Below, piece by piece: positions 9,319 to 18,614 of a stretch of DNA of 64,000 nt. Every line of letters starts with the position of its first letter. The first letter of the stretch is position 1. The notes beneath the pieces were generated by a model, which searched no databases, had not been told where the DNA came from, and was given only the letters and a program-made list of their open reading frames with translations. Both the position numbers and the translations under genes were made by a program. The DNA lies in contig CAVWBB010000032.1 in the NCBI GenBank assembly GCA_963753115.1, positions 59,122-123,121 on the forward strand. Direction: 5' to 3'. The DNA is from Bog-473 sp963753115. GTDB lineage: Bacteria; Actinomycetota; Acidimicrobiia; Acidimicrobiales; RAAP-2.

Positions 9319-10385
9319 GTCGTCGCCATGATGGTGTTGGGCACCAGCTCGACCCAGGTCTGGCCCGGCTGCATGGGGATCGGCACGCCGAAGGCGTTGA
9401 CGTACTGGGTGGGCGAGCCGAGCGTGGAACGGTGCCAGGTGCCCGGGATGGCGTAGCCGTTGCGGTAGATGACCGCAGTGCCGCTGGCGTTGGGGTAGAG
9501 GTCGGCCTGGACCTCCTTGCCTCCTTGGTCGTTCTCGAGCCAGGGCCCATAGCTGATCTGCACGTACTGCACCACGACGGTGGCCGCCTGGTTCTGCACG
9601 TTGTTAGCCAGCATGTCCGGAGTGATCCCGTTGTAGAAGCGCAGGAACGTGTCGGTGGCCTTGTTCCACTTCCAAGTCACGTTGGAGGTGCTCGAGAAGT
9701 TGATGTGGATGCTCGAGATAGCCGTGCCACCCGGGGGAGTCGTGGCCGAGTAGGTGAACAGTGGTTGGGGCGGCGTCGTCATGGTCGGGTGCGTGTTGTA
9801 GACGATGGCGGTCGAGGTGTAGTCCGAGTCGGGCGGCACATGGCCCGCGGGGTGGATCATCAACGAGTTGCTGCTCCCGATGTCGACGTTGACGACGGGC
9901 GAGGCGTTGATGTTGGCGAGCACCGGATTGATGCCCCCCACGTGGGCCAGCAACGGGTTGCCCAACTGTCCGAGGATGCCGATGTCGATGTTGCGGGCCG
10001 AGCGGACGGGTCCGATCAGCGCCGAATCCTGGCACTGGAACACGGCGGCGTACCGCGTGATGCCGCCCTCGACGGGCTCCTCGAAGATGATGTCGGCCTT
10101 GTCGAGACCGGATTGGGGGCGGCCGGCCGGGTAGTTGTCGATCTTCACGGCCATGGCGGGCCGCTGCGGGACTGTCCCACCGGGCGCAGGTGCGCCGGTG
10201 AGCGGGCAGGCAGGCGGCGGAGCAGTGGAGGTCGTCGTCGTCGGCTTCACCTTGGCCGCGGCGTCGTGGTGAGCGGGCGAGGAAGAGCACGCGCTCAGGA
10301 GAAGCCCTGTGAGTCCTGCGGTCGCCACCACGCTCCAGGCGAGCGGGTGTCGCACCCTGGGACGTTCGGTGGTGGATTCGGCCAT
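9309..10385 (-). CDS. DUF3048 domain lipoprotein
   Basis: A 358-residue exported lipoprotein. From the ATG at 10385 it has a basic start, a hydrophobic core and the lipobox LLSAC, giving a lipid-anchored Cys at about residue 31. A Thr/Pro spacer follows. The rest matches the two-part DUF3048 (YerB-like) fold. The first part carries AVKIDNYPAGRPQSGLDKAD, EEPVEGGITRYAAVFQ and GPVRSARN; the second is the C-terminal beta-rich region. The biochemical role of this family is unknown. The open frame runs on upstream to 11480, but that part is only a shadow of the neighbouring gene on the same strand, in another frame. Confidence 0.9.
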   Translation of the reverse strand: MAESTTERPRVRHPLAWSVVATAGLTGLLLSACSSSPAHHDAAAKVKPTTTTSTAPPPACPLTGAPAPGGTVPQRPAMAVKIDNYPAGRPQSGLDKADIIFEEPVEGGITRYAAVFQCQDSALIGPVRSARNIDIGILGQLGNPLLAHVGGINPVLANINASPVVNVDIGSSNSLMIHPAGHVPPDSDYTSTAIVYNTHPTMTTPPQPLFTYSATTPPGGTAISSIHINFSSTSNVTWKWNKATDTFLRFYNGITPDMLANNVQNQAATVVVQYVQISYGPWLENDQGGKEVQADLYPNASGTAVIYRNGYAIPGTWHRSTLGSPTQYVNAFGVPIPMQPGQTWVELVPNTIMATTTP

Positions 10386-10477
10386 CGCTGGGCAACGATC
10401 GTACGGGGGTGGAGCGCCAAAGTGGTGGCATGCCCACCGGGCGCGCCGCCTCCGCCGCTGCTCAGCGAACGGAATGC

Positions 10478-12184
10478 TCAGGCGGAGGGGGTGCCGGCAG
10501 CGGTCCCCGCGGAGGCGGCGGCACCGGAGTAGACGGCCGACCAGTTGCCTGTCGAGCTCCCGTACGAGGTGGCTGGACCGAGCCCGAAGCGGCCGTAGAC
10601 GTTCTCCATGGCGCGGCGGATGACGTCGGTCACGCCCGGAATAGCGGGGACGATGACGTTGGGCGGGATGACCCCGGTCGTGCTGAGCAGCGAGACGAAG
10701 CTGGCGGAGCCGGTGGCCAGTACGCCGCCGCCTTTCCCGGGTGCCGTGTAGTAGGTGATGTCGGACCAGTTGGACTGCCCGGGGACCGGTGAGTGCGCCA
10801 GCACATCCGTGTTGTGCGGTCCCGGGAGGGAGGGGACGTAGCGGTCGTACTCGCCGAGGATGACGGTCGGGAAGGCCTGCCCGTCGGCGAGGTTGCACCC
10901 GTCGTAGAACCACGACGACGCGTCGGTGACCACCATGTCGGCCTTGGCCCCGACGGACTGGTACATGGAGCCGATGAGGGTCGACTCGGGCTGATTGAGC
11001 GGTGCCTGGTTCCAGTTGACCGTGGTGAGGTCCGGCTGTTGCTGGGCGATCGGGTCCTCGGCCGCGTCCTTGTAGCAGACCTCCAGCCGGTTGGGGCCGA
11101 CGGAGGTGGGCTGCAGGCGTATCTGGCGGTAGCAGGCGTTGGCGCCGAGGAAGGCCAGGTTGACGCCGCCGGCGCTGGCCGAGGCGGCCGCCTGGCGCAT
11201 GGGCTGGGACCAATATTCGTCGTGGCCCAGGCTGAAGAGGCAGCGGTGGTTCATGAGGAGCTGCGGCCGGGCGTGCAGGTCGACGTCGGTCCAGTAGGTC
11301 ATGTCCAGGCCGAGGCTCTCGAGGTGGAACAGCAGCGGGAGCTCGTTGCCGACGAAGTCGGCCGCGCCGGAGGCCCACGTCTGCGGATAGGGCCGGTCGA
11401 AGGACACGGCGCGGGCGCGGTTGGCGAAGGTGGACCGGCCGGACTTGTCGGGTCCGTAGTAGAGGCTGCTGCTGCCCCACAGGTTGTAGGCCTGCCAGGT
11501 GGTCACGCTGTTCTGCAGCACGTAGGCCGCGGTGGAGGCGTCGTCCCGGATGGTGAGTGGGACGAACTGCTCCTCGCCACCGTCACCGACCAGCTTCAAG
11601 AGATAAGAGCCGGGCAGCCAGTCCTTCGTGATGTTCAACGTCAGCGTGGGCGACCACGGGCACGTCACCGTGCCGATGCCGGGCGTCACCACCGGCGCCG
11701 CCTGCACCTTGCCTGGGACGAAGTCCGTCTGCATGATGAGACGCCCGCCGAGCCCCTGATAGAAGCCCATCCGGTAGGCCTGCACCTGGACGGCGCGGGC
11801 GGTGGTGCTGACGAAGACGGCGACGTCGTCGCCGGGCACCGCGCTGACCTGACTGGCAAATCCCTCGAGTGCGTGGTCGGGTTGGTTGTGCGTGCAGATC
11901 CAGTTCAACGTGCCGCGCTTGGCGTTCTCGGCGATCAGCCAGGGCGCGGTCGGCACCGTGACGCCGCTGGCCAACTTCTTCTCGACGACGGCGCCGTGCG
12001 ACGAGGCGCGGCGCTTGGCCCGGGCGGGAACGCGCTGCTTCTTGTGCTGCCGGTCGAGCCGGGAGGCACCGGCGAACCCGGCGGCGCCGAGCGCGGAGAG
12101 CTGCAGGAACTGGCGGCGGTCGATGGGGCGCCCAGCCGACGACGGGGCGGGGTCGGAGCCACCGTCCGGTGGGAGGGGCTGCAC
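10478..12184 (-). CDS. Tat-exported protein with N,N-dimethylformamidase-like C-terminal region
   Basis: About 568 residues. A twin-arginine signal is visible (DRRQFLQLSALGAAGFAGAS), so the protein is probably exported folded. The body has an Ig-like region (VPGDDVAVFVSTTARAVQVQAYRMGFYQG) followed by the large domain found at the C-terminus of the N,N-dimethylformamidase beta subunit (VTTWQAYNLWGSSSLY, then SFDRPY, LFSLGHDEYWS and FLGANACYRQIR). In the family this domain is tied to amide hydrolysis, but most exported members have no proven substrate. I chose the GTG at 12184 because it leaves a short n-region. An ATG at 12262 is also open but would sit only six bases from the divergent acyltransferase start. 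Confidence 0.8.
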   Translation of the reverse strand: MQPLPPDGGSDPAPSSAGRPIDRRQFLQLSALGAAGFAGASRLDRQHKKQRVPARAKRRASSHGAVVEKKLASGVTVPTAPWLIAENAKRGTLNWICTHNQPDHALEGFASQVSAVPGDDVAVFVSTTARAVQVQAYRMGFYQGLGGRLIMQTDFVPGKVQAAPVVTPGIGTVTCPWSPTLTLNITKDWLPGSYLLKLVGDGGEEQFVPLTIRDDASTAAYVLQNSVTTWQAYNLWGSSSLYYGPDKSGRSTFANRARAVSFDRPYPQTWASGAADFVGNELPLLFHLESLGLDMTYWTDVDLHARPQLLMNHRCLFSLGHDEYWSQPMRQAAASASAGGVNLAFLGANACYRQIRLQPTSVGPNRLEVCYKDAAEDPIAQQQPDLTTVNWNQAPLNQPESTLIGSMYQSVGAKADMVVTDASSWFYDGCNLADGQAFPTVILGEYDRYVPSLPGPHNTDVLAHSPVPGQSNWSDITYYTAPGKGGGVLATGSASFVSLLSTTGVIPPNVIVPAIPGVTDVIRRAMENVYGRFGLGPATSYGSSTGNWSAVYSGAAASAGTAAGTPSA

Positions 12185-12268
12185 ATGCAGAGTGTACCCA
12201 CGCGACCCGGTTGCACCCTGGGCGGGCCCCGTGACGGTGGGGTCCACGCCACCACCTACCATTCGTGC

Positions 12269-12931
12269 GTGAGCTGGGCCCGCTCCCTTCCCGCACCGCT
12301 GCGGCGGCTCCTGTCACGACTGGTCCACGCGGCCTGGGACGGCGCCGCCGAGCTCGGGGCGATCGGCCCGGGTGATCCCCGTGGGCAACGCTTCGGCCGG
12401 ATGGGCGCGGGAGCCTGCATCCTGTTTCCCCAGGGCGCCATCTACAACGAGCACCTGATCCACATCGGAGCCGAAACGATCGTCGGTCCGGGCGCCTCGC
12501 TCTCGGCCGGCATGGCACCCGGGCAGGTGATGCCGACCGACCCGGTGGTGTCGATCGGCAGCCGCTGCCTCATCGGGCGCGGCTCGCACATCGTGGGCCA
12601 CTGGGAGATCGTGATCGGTGACGACATCCAGACGGGCCCCTACGTCTACATCACCGACCAGAACCATTCCTATGAGGACCCGGTCGAGCCGATCGGCCGC
12701 CAGTGGCCGACCGAGGCGCCGGTGCGGATCGGTTCGGGGAGCTGGTTGGGAGCCAACGCCGTGATCTTGCCGGGCGCCCAGATCGGTGAGCACGTGGTCG
12801 TGGCTGCCGGCGCGGTCGTCCGCGGCGAGATCCCTTCCCGGTGCGTCGTGGCCGGCGTCCCGGCGCGCATCGTCAAGCGCTGGGTCGAGGGCGCCGGCTG
12901 GGTCACCGAGAAGGACGTCTCGCTGCCATGA
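12269..12931 (+). CDS. Hexapeptide-repeat acyltransferase
   Basis: About 220 residues from a GTG at 12269. The body is a left-handed beta-helix of hexapeptide repeats (IGAETIVGPGASL, IGSRCLIGRGSHIVGH, then IGSGSWLGANAVILPGAQIGEHVVVAAGAVV), the fold of CoA-dependent O-acetyltransferases such as the WbbJ/LacA group. The likely catalytic His is in ITDQNHSYED. The C-terminal VVAGVPARIVKRW is typical. The open frame extends far upstream to 10793, but that stretch is antisense to the Tat-exported gene and is rejected. It joins serB by ATGA overlap. The acceptor is unknown; cell-surface sugars are usual for the family. Confidence 0.88.
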   Translation: MSWARSLPAPLRRLLSRLVHAAWDGAAELGAIGPGDPRGQRFGRMGAGACILFPQGAIYNEHLIHIGAETIVGPGASLSAGMAPGQVMPTDPVVSIGSRCLIGRGSHIVGHWEIVIGDDIQTGPYVYITDQNHSYEDPVEPIGRQWPTEAPVRIGSGSWLGANAVILPGAQIGEHVVVAAGAVVRGEIPSRCVVAGVPARIVKRWVEGAGWVTEKDVSLP

Positions 12932-14133
12932 CGGAGACGCCCTCGCCGTTCTTGGTGACGGTGAACGGGCAGGACGGCCCCGGCATCTCGGCGCGGCTGT
13001 TCGGCGCGTTGGCCGAGCGCGGCGTCGAGGTGGACGACGTGGAGCAGGTCCGTGTGCACGGCCGGCTGTTGCTCTGCGTGGAGGCCGACATGGTGCCGGC
13101 GGAGGTGGAGCCGGTGCGCGCGCTCCTGGCCGAGCGCTTCGGCACGGCGGGCGTGGAGGTGATGGTCGAGCCACTGGTGGAGGCGGACGCGGCGGTGGAC
13201 GACGTCGTCGAGCGCCACCTCGTCACGCTCCTGGCTCCGGAGATCGACGCGGCGACGCTGGAGACGGTGACCAGTACCATCGCGCGCTGCGGCGGCAACA
13301 TCGAGCGGATCGTGCGGCTGGCGTCGTATCCCGTGCACAGCTACGAGTTCTCGGTGGCGGGCGCCGACGTCGACAGCCTGCGGCGGGCGCTGGCCGAGGC
13401 CGCGGCGCGCTGCGAGGTCGATGTGGCTGTACAGGCGGCCGGGCTGCACCGGCGGGCCAAGCACCTGATCGTGCTCGATGCGGACTCCACCCTCGTGCAG
13501 GGGGAGATGATCGACCTGCTGGCGGAGCGCTGCGGCTGCGGGGACGAGGTGGCCGCAGTCACCGCAGCAGCAATGGCGGGCGAGGTCGACTTCGCCGACG
13601 CACTGCGCCAGCGCGTGCGGCTCCTTGCCGGTCTGAAGGAAGCAGACCTCGAAGCGGTGCGGGAGCGCATCGTCCTGACCCCCGGCGCCCGCACCCTGGT
13701 GCGCACGCTCAAGCGCCTCGGCTACGAGCTGGCCGTGGTGAGCGGCGGCTTCACCCAGGTGATCGGCCCACTGGTGACGGATCTGGGCATCGACCACCTG
13801 GCCGCCAACGTGCTGGCCGTGGAGGCGGGCATCGTCACCGGCGAGCTGGACGGGCCCATCGTCGACCGGGCAGGCAAGGCGGCGGCGCTGGCGACCTTCG
13901 CCGCGGCCGCAGGCGTCCCGCTGGCGCGCACCATCGCGGTGGGCGACGGGGCCAACGACATCGACATGTTGGCCGTTGCCGGTCTCGGCATCGCATTCAA
14001 CGCCAAGCCGGTCGTGCGCGAGGCGGCGGACACCGCCCTCAGCGTCCCGTACCTCGACGCCATCCTGTTCCTGCTCGGGATCTCGCGCCGTGAGGTGGAA
14101 CTGGCCGACCGACTCGAGGCGGGCGACCAATGA
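12928..14133 (+). CDS. serB: Phosphoserine phosphatase SerB with N-terminal ACT domains
   Basis: A 401-residue protein from the ATG at 12928, which overlaps the preceding stop. Residues about 5-85 and 95-170 look like two ACT regulatory domains (FLVTVNGQDGPGISARLFGAL opens the first). The rest is a HAD phosphatase with motif I DADSTLVQGEMID, motif II SGGF, and motif IV VGDGANDIDML. It makes the last step of serine synthesis, phosphoserine to serine. The ACT domains probably sense serine or another amino acid. The two-ACT plus HAD layout matches mycobacterial SerB2. It overlaps the trhA-like gene by ATGA. Confidence 0.93.
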   Translation: MTETPSPFLVTVNGQDGPGISARLFGALAERGVEVDDVEQVRVHGRLLLCVEADMVPAEVEPVRALLAERFGTAGVEVMVEPLVEADAAVDDVVERHLVTLLAPEIDAATLETVTSTIARCGGNIERIVRLASYPVHSYEFSVAGADVDSLRRALAEAAARCEVDVAVQAAGLHRRAKHLIVLDADSTLVQGEMIDLLAERCGCGDEVAAVTAAAMAGEVDFADALRQRVRLLAGLKEADLEAVRERIVLTPGARTLVRTLKRLGYELAVVSGGFTQVIGPLVTDLGIDHLAANVLAVEAGIVTGELDGPIVDRAGKAAALATFAAAAGVPLARTIAVGDGANDIDMLAVAGLGIAFNAKPVVREAADTALSVPYLDAILFLLGISRREVELADRLEAGDQ

Positions 14134-14813
14134 CGGCGCTGGCCCAGGGTGAGCAGGGGAAGGCCGCCGACAACCGCGGACAACGGCCGCTCCTGCGCGG
14201 TTGGCTGCACGCCGGTGCGTTCTTCGCCTGGTTGCTGGGCGGCCCCTTCCTCATTGCCGCCGCCCCCGACGCGTGGGCGACGGCCGCGTTGTCGGTCTAC
14301 GTGGCCGGCATGCTGGTGATGTTCGGGACCAGTGCCGCCTTCCACCGCCTCCGCTGGTCGGCGCCGGCCTGGCGCCGCATGCGGCGTGCAGATCACAGCG
14401 CAATCTTCGTCGGGATTGCCGCGACGTCCACCGCCGTGGCGGGTCTCGCATTGAGGGGGTGGGCCGAATGGCTCGTCCTCGCCATGGTCTGGGCGGGCGC
14501 GGCCGTCGGTATCGCCCTGCGGCAGGCCTTCCTGGACGCGCCGCAGTGGGTCGTCGCCATTCCCTATGTGGTGGTCGGCTGGTGCCCGATCATCGTGGCG
14601 CCCCAACTGGTGCGCAGCCTCGGTTGGGGCGGCTTCGCCCTGATGCTGGCGGCGGGCCTGGCCTACACCGCTGGCGCGCTCATCTACGCGCGTAAGCGGC
14701 CCGACCCCTGGCCGCGCGTCTTCGGGTTTCACGAGGTGTTCCACACGTGCACGCTCGTGGGCGCGGGCTTGTTCGCCTACCTCGTCGCCTTCATCGCGCT
14801 GCCGCGGTACTAA
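14130..14813 (+). CDS. trhA: Hemolysin III/TrhA family membrane protein
   Basis: A 227-residue protein with seven hydrophobic helices, of the PAQR/hemolysin III family. The conserved polar motifs that would bind metal are present: SAAFHRL after helix 2, RADHSAIF before helix 3, and GFHEVFHTCTLVG in the last helix. Members are inner-membrane proteins linked to membrane energetics and fluidity; hemolysis is a historical label. It is the third gene of an overlapping set with the acyltransferase and serB. Its stop overlaps the stop of the convergent HNH gene by four bases. Confidence 0.9.
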   Translation: MTALAQGEQGKAADNRGQRPLLRGWLHAGAFFAWLLGGPFLIAAAPDAWATAALSVYVAGMLVMFGTSAAFHRLRWSAPAWRRMRRADHSAIFVGIAATSTAVAGLALRGWAEWLVLAMVWAGAAVGIALRQAFLDAPQWVVAIPYVVVGWCPIIVAPQLVRSLGWGGFALMLAAGLAYTAGALIYARKRPDPWPRVFGFHEVFHTCTLVGAGLFAYLVAFIALPRY

Positions 14814-16024
14814 GGGTCGCTCACGGGTTCTGCCGCTCCAGCAGCTCGAGTCGCTCCAGCAGCTCGAGTCGCCCGCCATCCGTCCGTCACCCTGGTCCAG
14901 AGTGGCGATGGGCGCGTCACCATGACCCGGCCAGACGGACCGACGATGGTGAGCTTCTCGTTGGCGTTGCCAGACATGGACCAGCCCTTCCTGTGGACCA
15001 CGCCATGGTGGTACCGGCACATGAGAGCGAGGTTGTCCAGGTCGGTCCCACCGTCGTGTTTCCACGCCACGATGTGATGGACATCGGCAAAGGTCACGTT
15101 GGTACAGCCGGGAAAGCGACAATGTCGATCCCGACGTCTGACCTCTCGCCTTTGGGTCGCGGTCGGGAAGCGCCGGGCCCGGCCCTCGTACATGGTGTGC
15201 CCCACGTCGTCGTCGACCGCCACTGCGATGGTGGCACCACAGGCGATCATGTGCACCACCTCGGCGCTGATCAACCCGTCGCGCTCGAGCTCGCCGGCCA
15301 GCTCCGTGGTCTCGCCTGCGTCACGATCGACCAGGGCCTCCAGCGGGACGTGGACCACGACGAAGTAGGGGTTGGTGTTGGCCCGCTGACCGGAGTCTCC
15401 ACCGCCCGAAGTGCGGATCACGTCCATGTAGGCGTCACAGAGCCGGTGGTCCCAGGGGGTCTCCCCCTCGGAGGGGACCTCCTTGGCCCGGGTTTCGAGA
15501 CACGCCTTGGCCTCGGCGTAGGACTCGGCCGGCAGCTGGGCCGTCACGGTGCGGAACTGGTCGTTGAAGCGCAGGAAACGACGCTGGTACTGCTCGGCGG
15601 AGGTGAGGGCGGAGGACCTCGGGTCCCGGGCCCTGGACCGGGCCACGTCGGCGAGCTCGCGGACGCTGCAGCGCTGAGCCTCTTCGCACAGCTCCTGGTC
15701 GTTCTCGGGTGTGGCCACGTCAGTCACCGTCCTCACCTTGTCCAAGGACACCTCGCCCGCGCAGAGGGCACCCATCAGGTGGGGGAGGTCGGCGATCTTC
15801 TCGCCGACGTGGGCCAGTGATCGTGCCGTCGAGCTCGCCACGCCGAAGCGCTCGGTCACCCAGGAGCCGATTGAGGTCGCACCCTCCTCGCGAAACGACT
15901 GGGATCGTTCCACTTCGCCCAGGAGGACCACGATCTCGCCTGCGACGACCGCCATCTGAGCGAAGAGCACGTCGAGCCGCTCTGTCCGCTCCTCGTCGGA
16001 CATGTGAGGTGGCGTCGGGGTCAT
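14810..16024 (-). CDS. DUF222 HNH endonuclease
   Basis: A 404-residue protein. The N-terminal two thirds is a DUF222 region, rich in helices and starting EERTERLDVLFAQMAVVAGE. Residues about 305-365 form an HNH nuclease with the CRFPGC and CRYHH zinc pairs and the catalytic DVHHIVAWKHDGGTDLDNL segment. Such genes exist in many copies in actinobacteria and are thought to be mobile or intein-like nucleases, with no proven role. The protein ends in a duplicated GATRAA tail encoded by an 18-base tandem repeat. The ATG at 16024 is used; another ATG lies seven codons in. Confidence 0.9.
   Translation of the reverse strand: MTPTPPHMSDEERTERLDVLFAQMAVVAGEIVVLLGEVERSQSFREEGATSIGSWVTERFGVASSTARSLAHVGEKIADLPHLMGALCAGEVSLDKVRTVTDVATPENDQELCEEAQRCSVRELADVARSRARDPRSSALTSAEQYQRRFLRFNDQFRTVTAQLPAESYAEAKACLETRAKEVPSEGETPWDHRLCDAYMDVIRTSGGGDSGQRANTNPYFVVVHVPLEALVDRDAGETTELAGELERDGLISAEVVHMIACGATIAVAVDDDVGHTMYEGRARRFPTATQRREVRRRDRHCRFPGCTNVTFADVHHIVAWKHDGGTDLDNLALMCRYHHGVVHRKGWSMSGNANEKLTIVGPSGRVMVTRPSPLWTRVTDGWRATRAAGATRAAGAAEPVSDP
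14835..14870. repeat. Two 18-base tandem repeats at HNH gene 3' end
   Basis: The unit GCTCCAGCAGCTCGAGTC occurs twice without mismatch, in frame, coding the duplicated six-residue tail of the HNH protein. Each unit contains the palindrome AGCTCGAGCT-like core CTCGAG. It is probably a slippage duplication. Confidence 0.85.
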
Positions 16025-16119
16025 GTCGGCGCCGAGGCTGTGGTGCTCGGGATGTGGGGGGACATCGGAGGGGGAACGGTCCCGCCCGGAGGACGATGTC
16101 GTCCGTCACGGGCAGATTG

Positions 16120-17382
16120 CTATCGACCGATCACCCCGTCGGCGCGCAGGGCTGCCAGTTCGCCAGCGCTGAGCCCGAGTTCGTCGGCCAGGACCTCGTC
16201 GGTGTGCTCGCCGAGCCAGGGCACGCGGGTCTCGGGGCCCTCGGTCACCTCGGCGAACTTCACCGGGAGCCCCGGGATCAGCACCGGCTGGGCCACGCCG
16301 TCGGTGCGGGGGTGCTCGACGAGCATGTGGCGCCCCTCGAGGTGCGGGTCGGCGATCACCTCGGCGTCGATGGCCACCGGCCCGGCCACCAGGCCGGCCG
16401 CGTTGAGGGCGTCGCAGGCGTCGCGCTTGGACAGCGTGGAGGCCCAGGCCTCCAGTGCGGGTCGGATGTCGGATTCGAGGTGGTCCAGCCAGCCCTGCGG
16501 GGTGTCGAAGCGCGGGTCGTCCGCCCAGTCCGGCCGGCCGATGGCGCGGGCGAGGTCGGGCCACTGGTGGGCGCGCAGGACCTGCAGCATGAACCAGCCG
16601 TCGGCGGCGCGGAAGCCGTGCAGGATCCCCGGCCAGGGCGTACCCATCGGCATGCCCATGGACCAGAAGTTGGGCACGACGTCGAGCACGGCCACCATGG
16701 CGTCGAGCATGGCGATGTCGACGCGCTGCCCCTGCCCGGTGCGGTCGCGTTGGCGCAGCGCGGCCTGGGTGCCGATGACGGCGAACAGCCCGGTGACGAT
16801 GTCCCCGAGGCCGCCCATGGGCGAGCCGACCGGCGGCTGTCCGTCGGGGCGCTTGAACTCGTAGGCGCCGCTCATCGCCTCCACGATGGAGGCCAGGGCG
16901 GGCCAGTCGGCATAGGGCGAGGCGGGCGTCCCGGCGGGGACCTGATGACCGAAGCCCGAGATCGACAGGTAGACGACCGCCGGGTGCGCTGCCGCCACGT
17001 CGTCGTAGCCCAGGCCAAGGCGCTCGATCGCACCAGCGCGGAAGTTCTCGGCCACCACGTCGAAGCGCGGCGCCAGCCGCAACACGAGGTCGCGCCCCGC
17101 GGGCTGCTTGAGGTCGACGACGACCGAACGCTTGGACAGGTTGTTGCGCATGAAGGTGGCGCCGACGGAACGCCCTTCGGGATCGGTCATGGCGGGCGAG
17201 GCGCTCCGCCCGAGGTCCCCGGTGCCGGGCGACTCGATCTTCACCACGTCGGCGCCGAGGCGCCCGAGCAGTTGGGTGGCATAGGGCAGCGCCTGCATCT
17301 GCTCGAGGGCGAGGATGCGCACGCCGTCGAGCGGCTTGCCCCAGTGCGCCGCGCCGGGGTTGACGACGTCGCCCAGCCTCAC
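16120..17382 (-). CDS. Class III (CaiB/BaiF) CoA transferase
   Basis: A 420-residue protein of the formyl-CoA transferase/CaiB/BaiF family, which moves CoA between carboxylic acids. Visible marks are GVRILALEQMQALPYATQLLG, GADVVKIESPGTGD, the NLSKRSVVVDLK segment, and VVAENFRAGAIERLGLGYD. The catalytic Asp lies in the small insertion after RSASPA. The start is the GTG at 17382, which overlaps the stop of the amidohydrolase gene. The much longer open frame to 19152 runs through two neighbouring genes and is not a fusion. This is the last gene of a six-gene minus-strand operon whose content points to breakdown of a cyclic or branched acid through CoA esters. Confidence 0.92.
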   Translation of the reverse strand: MRLGDVVNPGAAHWGKPLDGVRILALEQMQALPYATQLLGRLGADVVKIESPGTGDLGRSASPAMTDPEGRSVGATFMRNNLSKRSVVVDLKQPAGRDLVLRLAPRFDVVAENFRAGAIERLGLGYDDVAAAHPAVVYLSISGFGHQVPAGTPASPYADWPALASIVEAMSGAYEFKRPDGQPPVGSPMGGLGDIVTGLFAVIGTQAALRQRDRTGQGQRVDIAMLDAMVAVLDVVPNFWSMGMPMGTPWPGILHGFRAADGWFMLQVLRAHQWPDLARAIGRPDWADDPRFDTPQGWLDHLESDIRPALEAWASTLSKRDACDALNAAGLVAGPVAIDAEVIADPHLEGRHMLVEHPRTDGVAQPVLIPGLPVKFAEVTEGPETRVPWLGEHTDEVLADELGLSAGELAALRADGVIGR

Positions 17383-18614
17383 GGGCCTTCCAGGCCGAGC
17401 ATCGCAATGGCGTTGCCCCGCATGATCCGGTACACCTCCTCGTCGGAGAGGTCCTTGACCAGTTCCTCCGCCACGGCGCGCGTGTCGGGCCAGGTGGAGT
17501 CGGTGTGGGGGTAGTCCGTCTCGAAGGTCACGCGGTCCGCGCCGATGACGTTCAGCGAGTCGAGGCCGTGCTGGTCGCGGAAGAAGCAGCCGTAGACCTG
17601 GCGGTGGAAGTAGGTCGACGGCGGCTCGGGGACGATGTCCTTGACGCCGCCCCAGGCCCGGTGCTCGCGCCACACGTCGTCGACGCGCTCGAGGATGTAG
17701 GGCAGCCACCCGATCTGCCCCTCCGAGTACGCCAACACGAGGCGGGGGAAGCGGATGAGCACGCCGGAGAAGAGGAAGTCGCACAGCGACGACATGGCGT
17801 TGCCGAAGCTGAGCGCCGCCGCCACGGCCACAGGTGCGTCGCCGGAGGTGGCCGGCATCTTCGAGGACGAGCCGATGTGCATGCACACCACCGTGCCGGT
17901 TTCCTCGCAGGCGGCGAAGAACGGGTCCCAGGCGCCGCTGTGGATGCTGGGCAGGCCGAGATGCGGCGGGATCTCGCTGAAGCAGACGGCGCGCACGCCG
18001 CGGGCGGCGTTGCGCCGCACCTCGGCCGCCGCCTTCTGGGCATCCCACAACGGGATGATGATCAGCGGGAGGAGCCGCCCTCCGCTGTCGCCGCACCACT
18101 CCTCGACCATGAAGTCGTTGTAGGCGACGACACAGGCCTCGGCGAGCTCCTTGTCCTTCGCCTCGAGGAAGGTCTGGCCGCAGAAGCGGGGGAAGCTGGG
18201 GAAGCAGAGGCTCGCCTCGACCCAGTTGGCCTCGTTGTCGGCGATACGGGCCTTGGGGTCGTAGCAGCCGGGGCGCATCTCGTCGTAGGTGATGGGGGAC
18301 ATCGTCATGTCGTCGCGGTCGAAGCCGACCGCCGCCACGTGACGCTTGTTGATGTAGACGAGGTCCTCGTAGACCCAGCAGTCGGCCTGGGGGCCGTCGG
18401 GATCGAACGACTGGCGGTAGGTGCCGCCGCCGATGTGCTCCATGTCGCCGATGCCGCGGCGCTCCGACTTGGGCCCCCGGTCGCGAAAGCGCGCCGGCAG
18501 CCAGGTGTCCCACAGGTGCGGCGGCTCGACGATGTGGTCGTCGACGCTGATGATCTTCGGGAGCGGCGTCGTGCTGCCGAGCCGCGGGGTGGTGTCGTCG
18601 ATGAGGTCCGTCAT
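17379..18614 (-). CDS. Amidohydrolase family 2 (ACMSD-like) protein
   Basis: A 411-residue TIM-barrel metal hydrolase of the amidohydrolase_2 group, related to ACMSD and other decarboxylases. Metal-site motifs seen are VDDHIVEPP near the start, VCMHIGSSS in the middle and FETDYPHTDSTWP near the end. The ATG at 18614 overlaps the LLM stop as ATGA, and its own stop overlaps the CoA transferase start as GTGA. The family opens or decarboxylates ring-derived acids. In this operon it probably acts on an intermediate shared with the flavin enzyme and the CoA-linked steps, but no substrate can be named. Confidence 0.9.
   Translation of the reverse strand: MTDLIDDTTPRLGSTTPLPKIISVDDHIVEPPHLWDTWLPARFRDRGPKSERRGIGDMEHIGGGTYRQSFDPDGPQADCWVYEDLVYINKRHVAAVGFDRDDMTMSPITYDEMRPGCYDPKARIADNEANWVEASLCFPSFPRFCGQTFLEAKDKELAEACVVAYNDFMVEEWCGDSGGRLLPLIIIPLWDAQKAAAEVRRNAARGVRAVCFSEIPPHLGLPSIHSGAWDPFFAACEETGTVVCMHIGSSSKMPATSGDAPVAVAAALSFGNAMSSLCDFLFSGVLIRFPRLVLAYSEGQIGWLPYILERVDDVWREHRAWGGVKDIVPEPPSTYFHRQVYGCFFRDQHGLDSLNVIGADRVTFETDYPHTDSTWPDTRAVAEELVKDLSDEEVYRIMRGNAIAMLGLEGP

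Noticed and set aside
9309..11480. A 723-residue frame extending the DUF3048 lipoprotein upstream
   Set aside because: The lipobox signal at 10385 marks the true start; the upstream part is out-of-frame text of the Tat-exported gene.
10793..12268. Long upstream extension of the hexapeptide acyltransferase frame
   Set aside because: It is antisense to the Tat-exported protein and has no family resemblance.
14835..14870. Tandem repeat considered as a CRISPR start
   Set aside because: Two contiguous 18-base units with no spacers, inside a coding end. No CRISPR array or cas gene is seen in the window.
14810..16024. HNH gene as part of a mobile element
   Set aside because: No terminal repeats, integrase or target duplication are seen. 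DUF222-HNH genes are common stand-alone genes in these bacteria.
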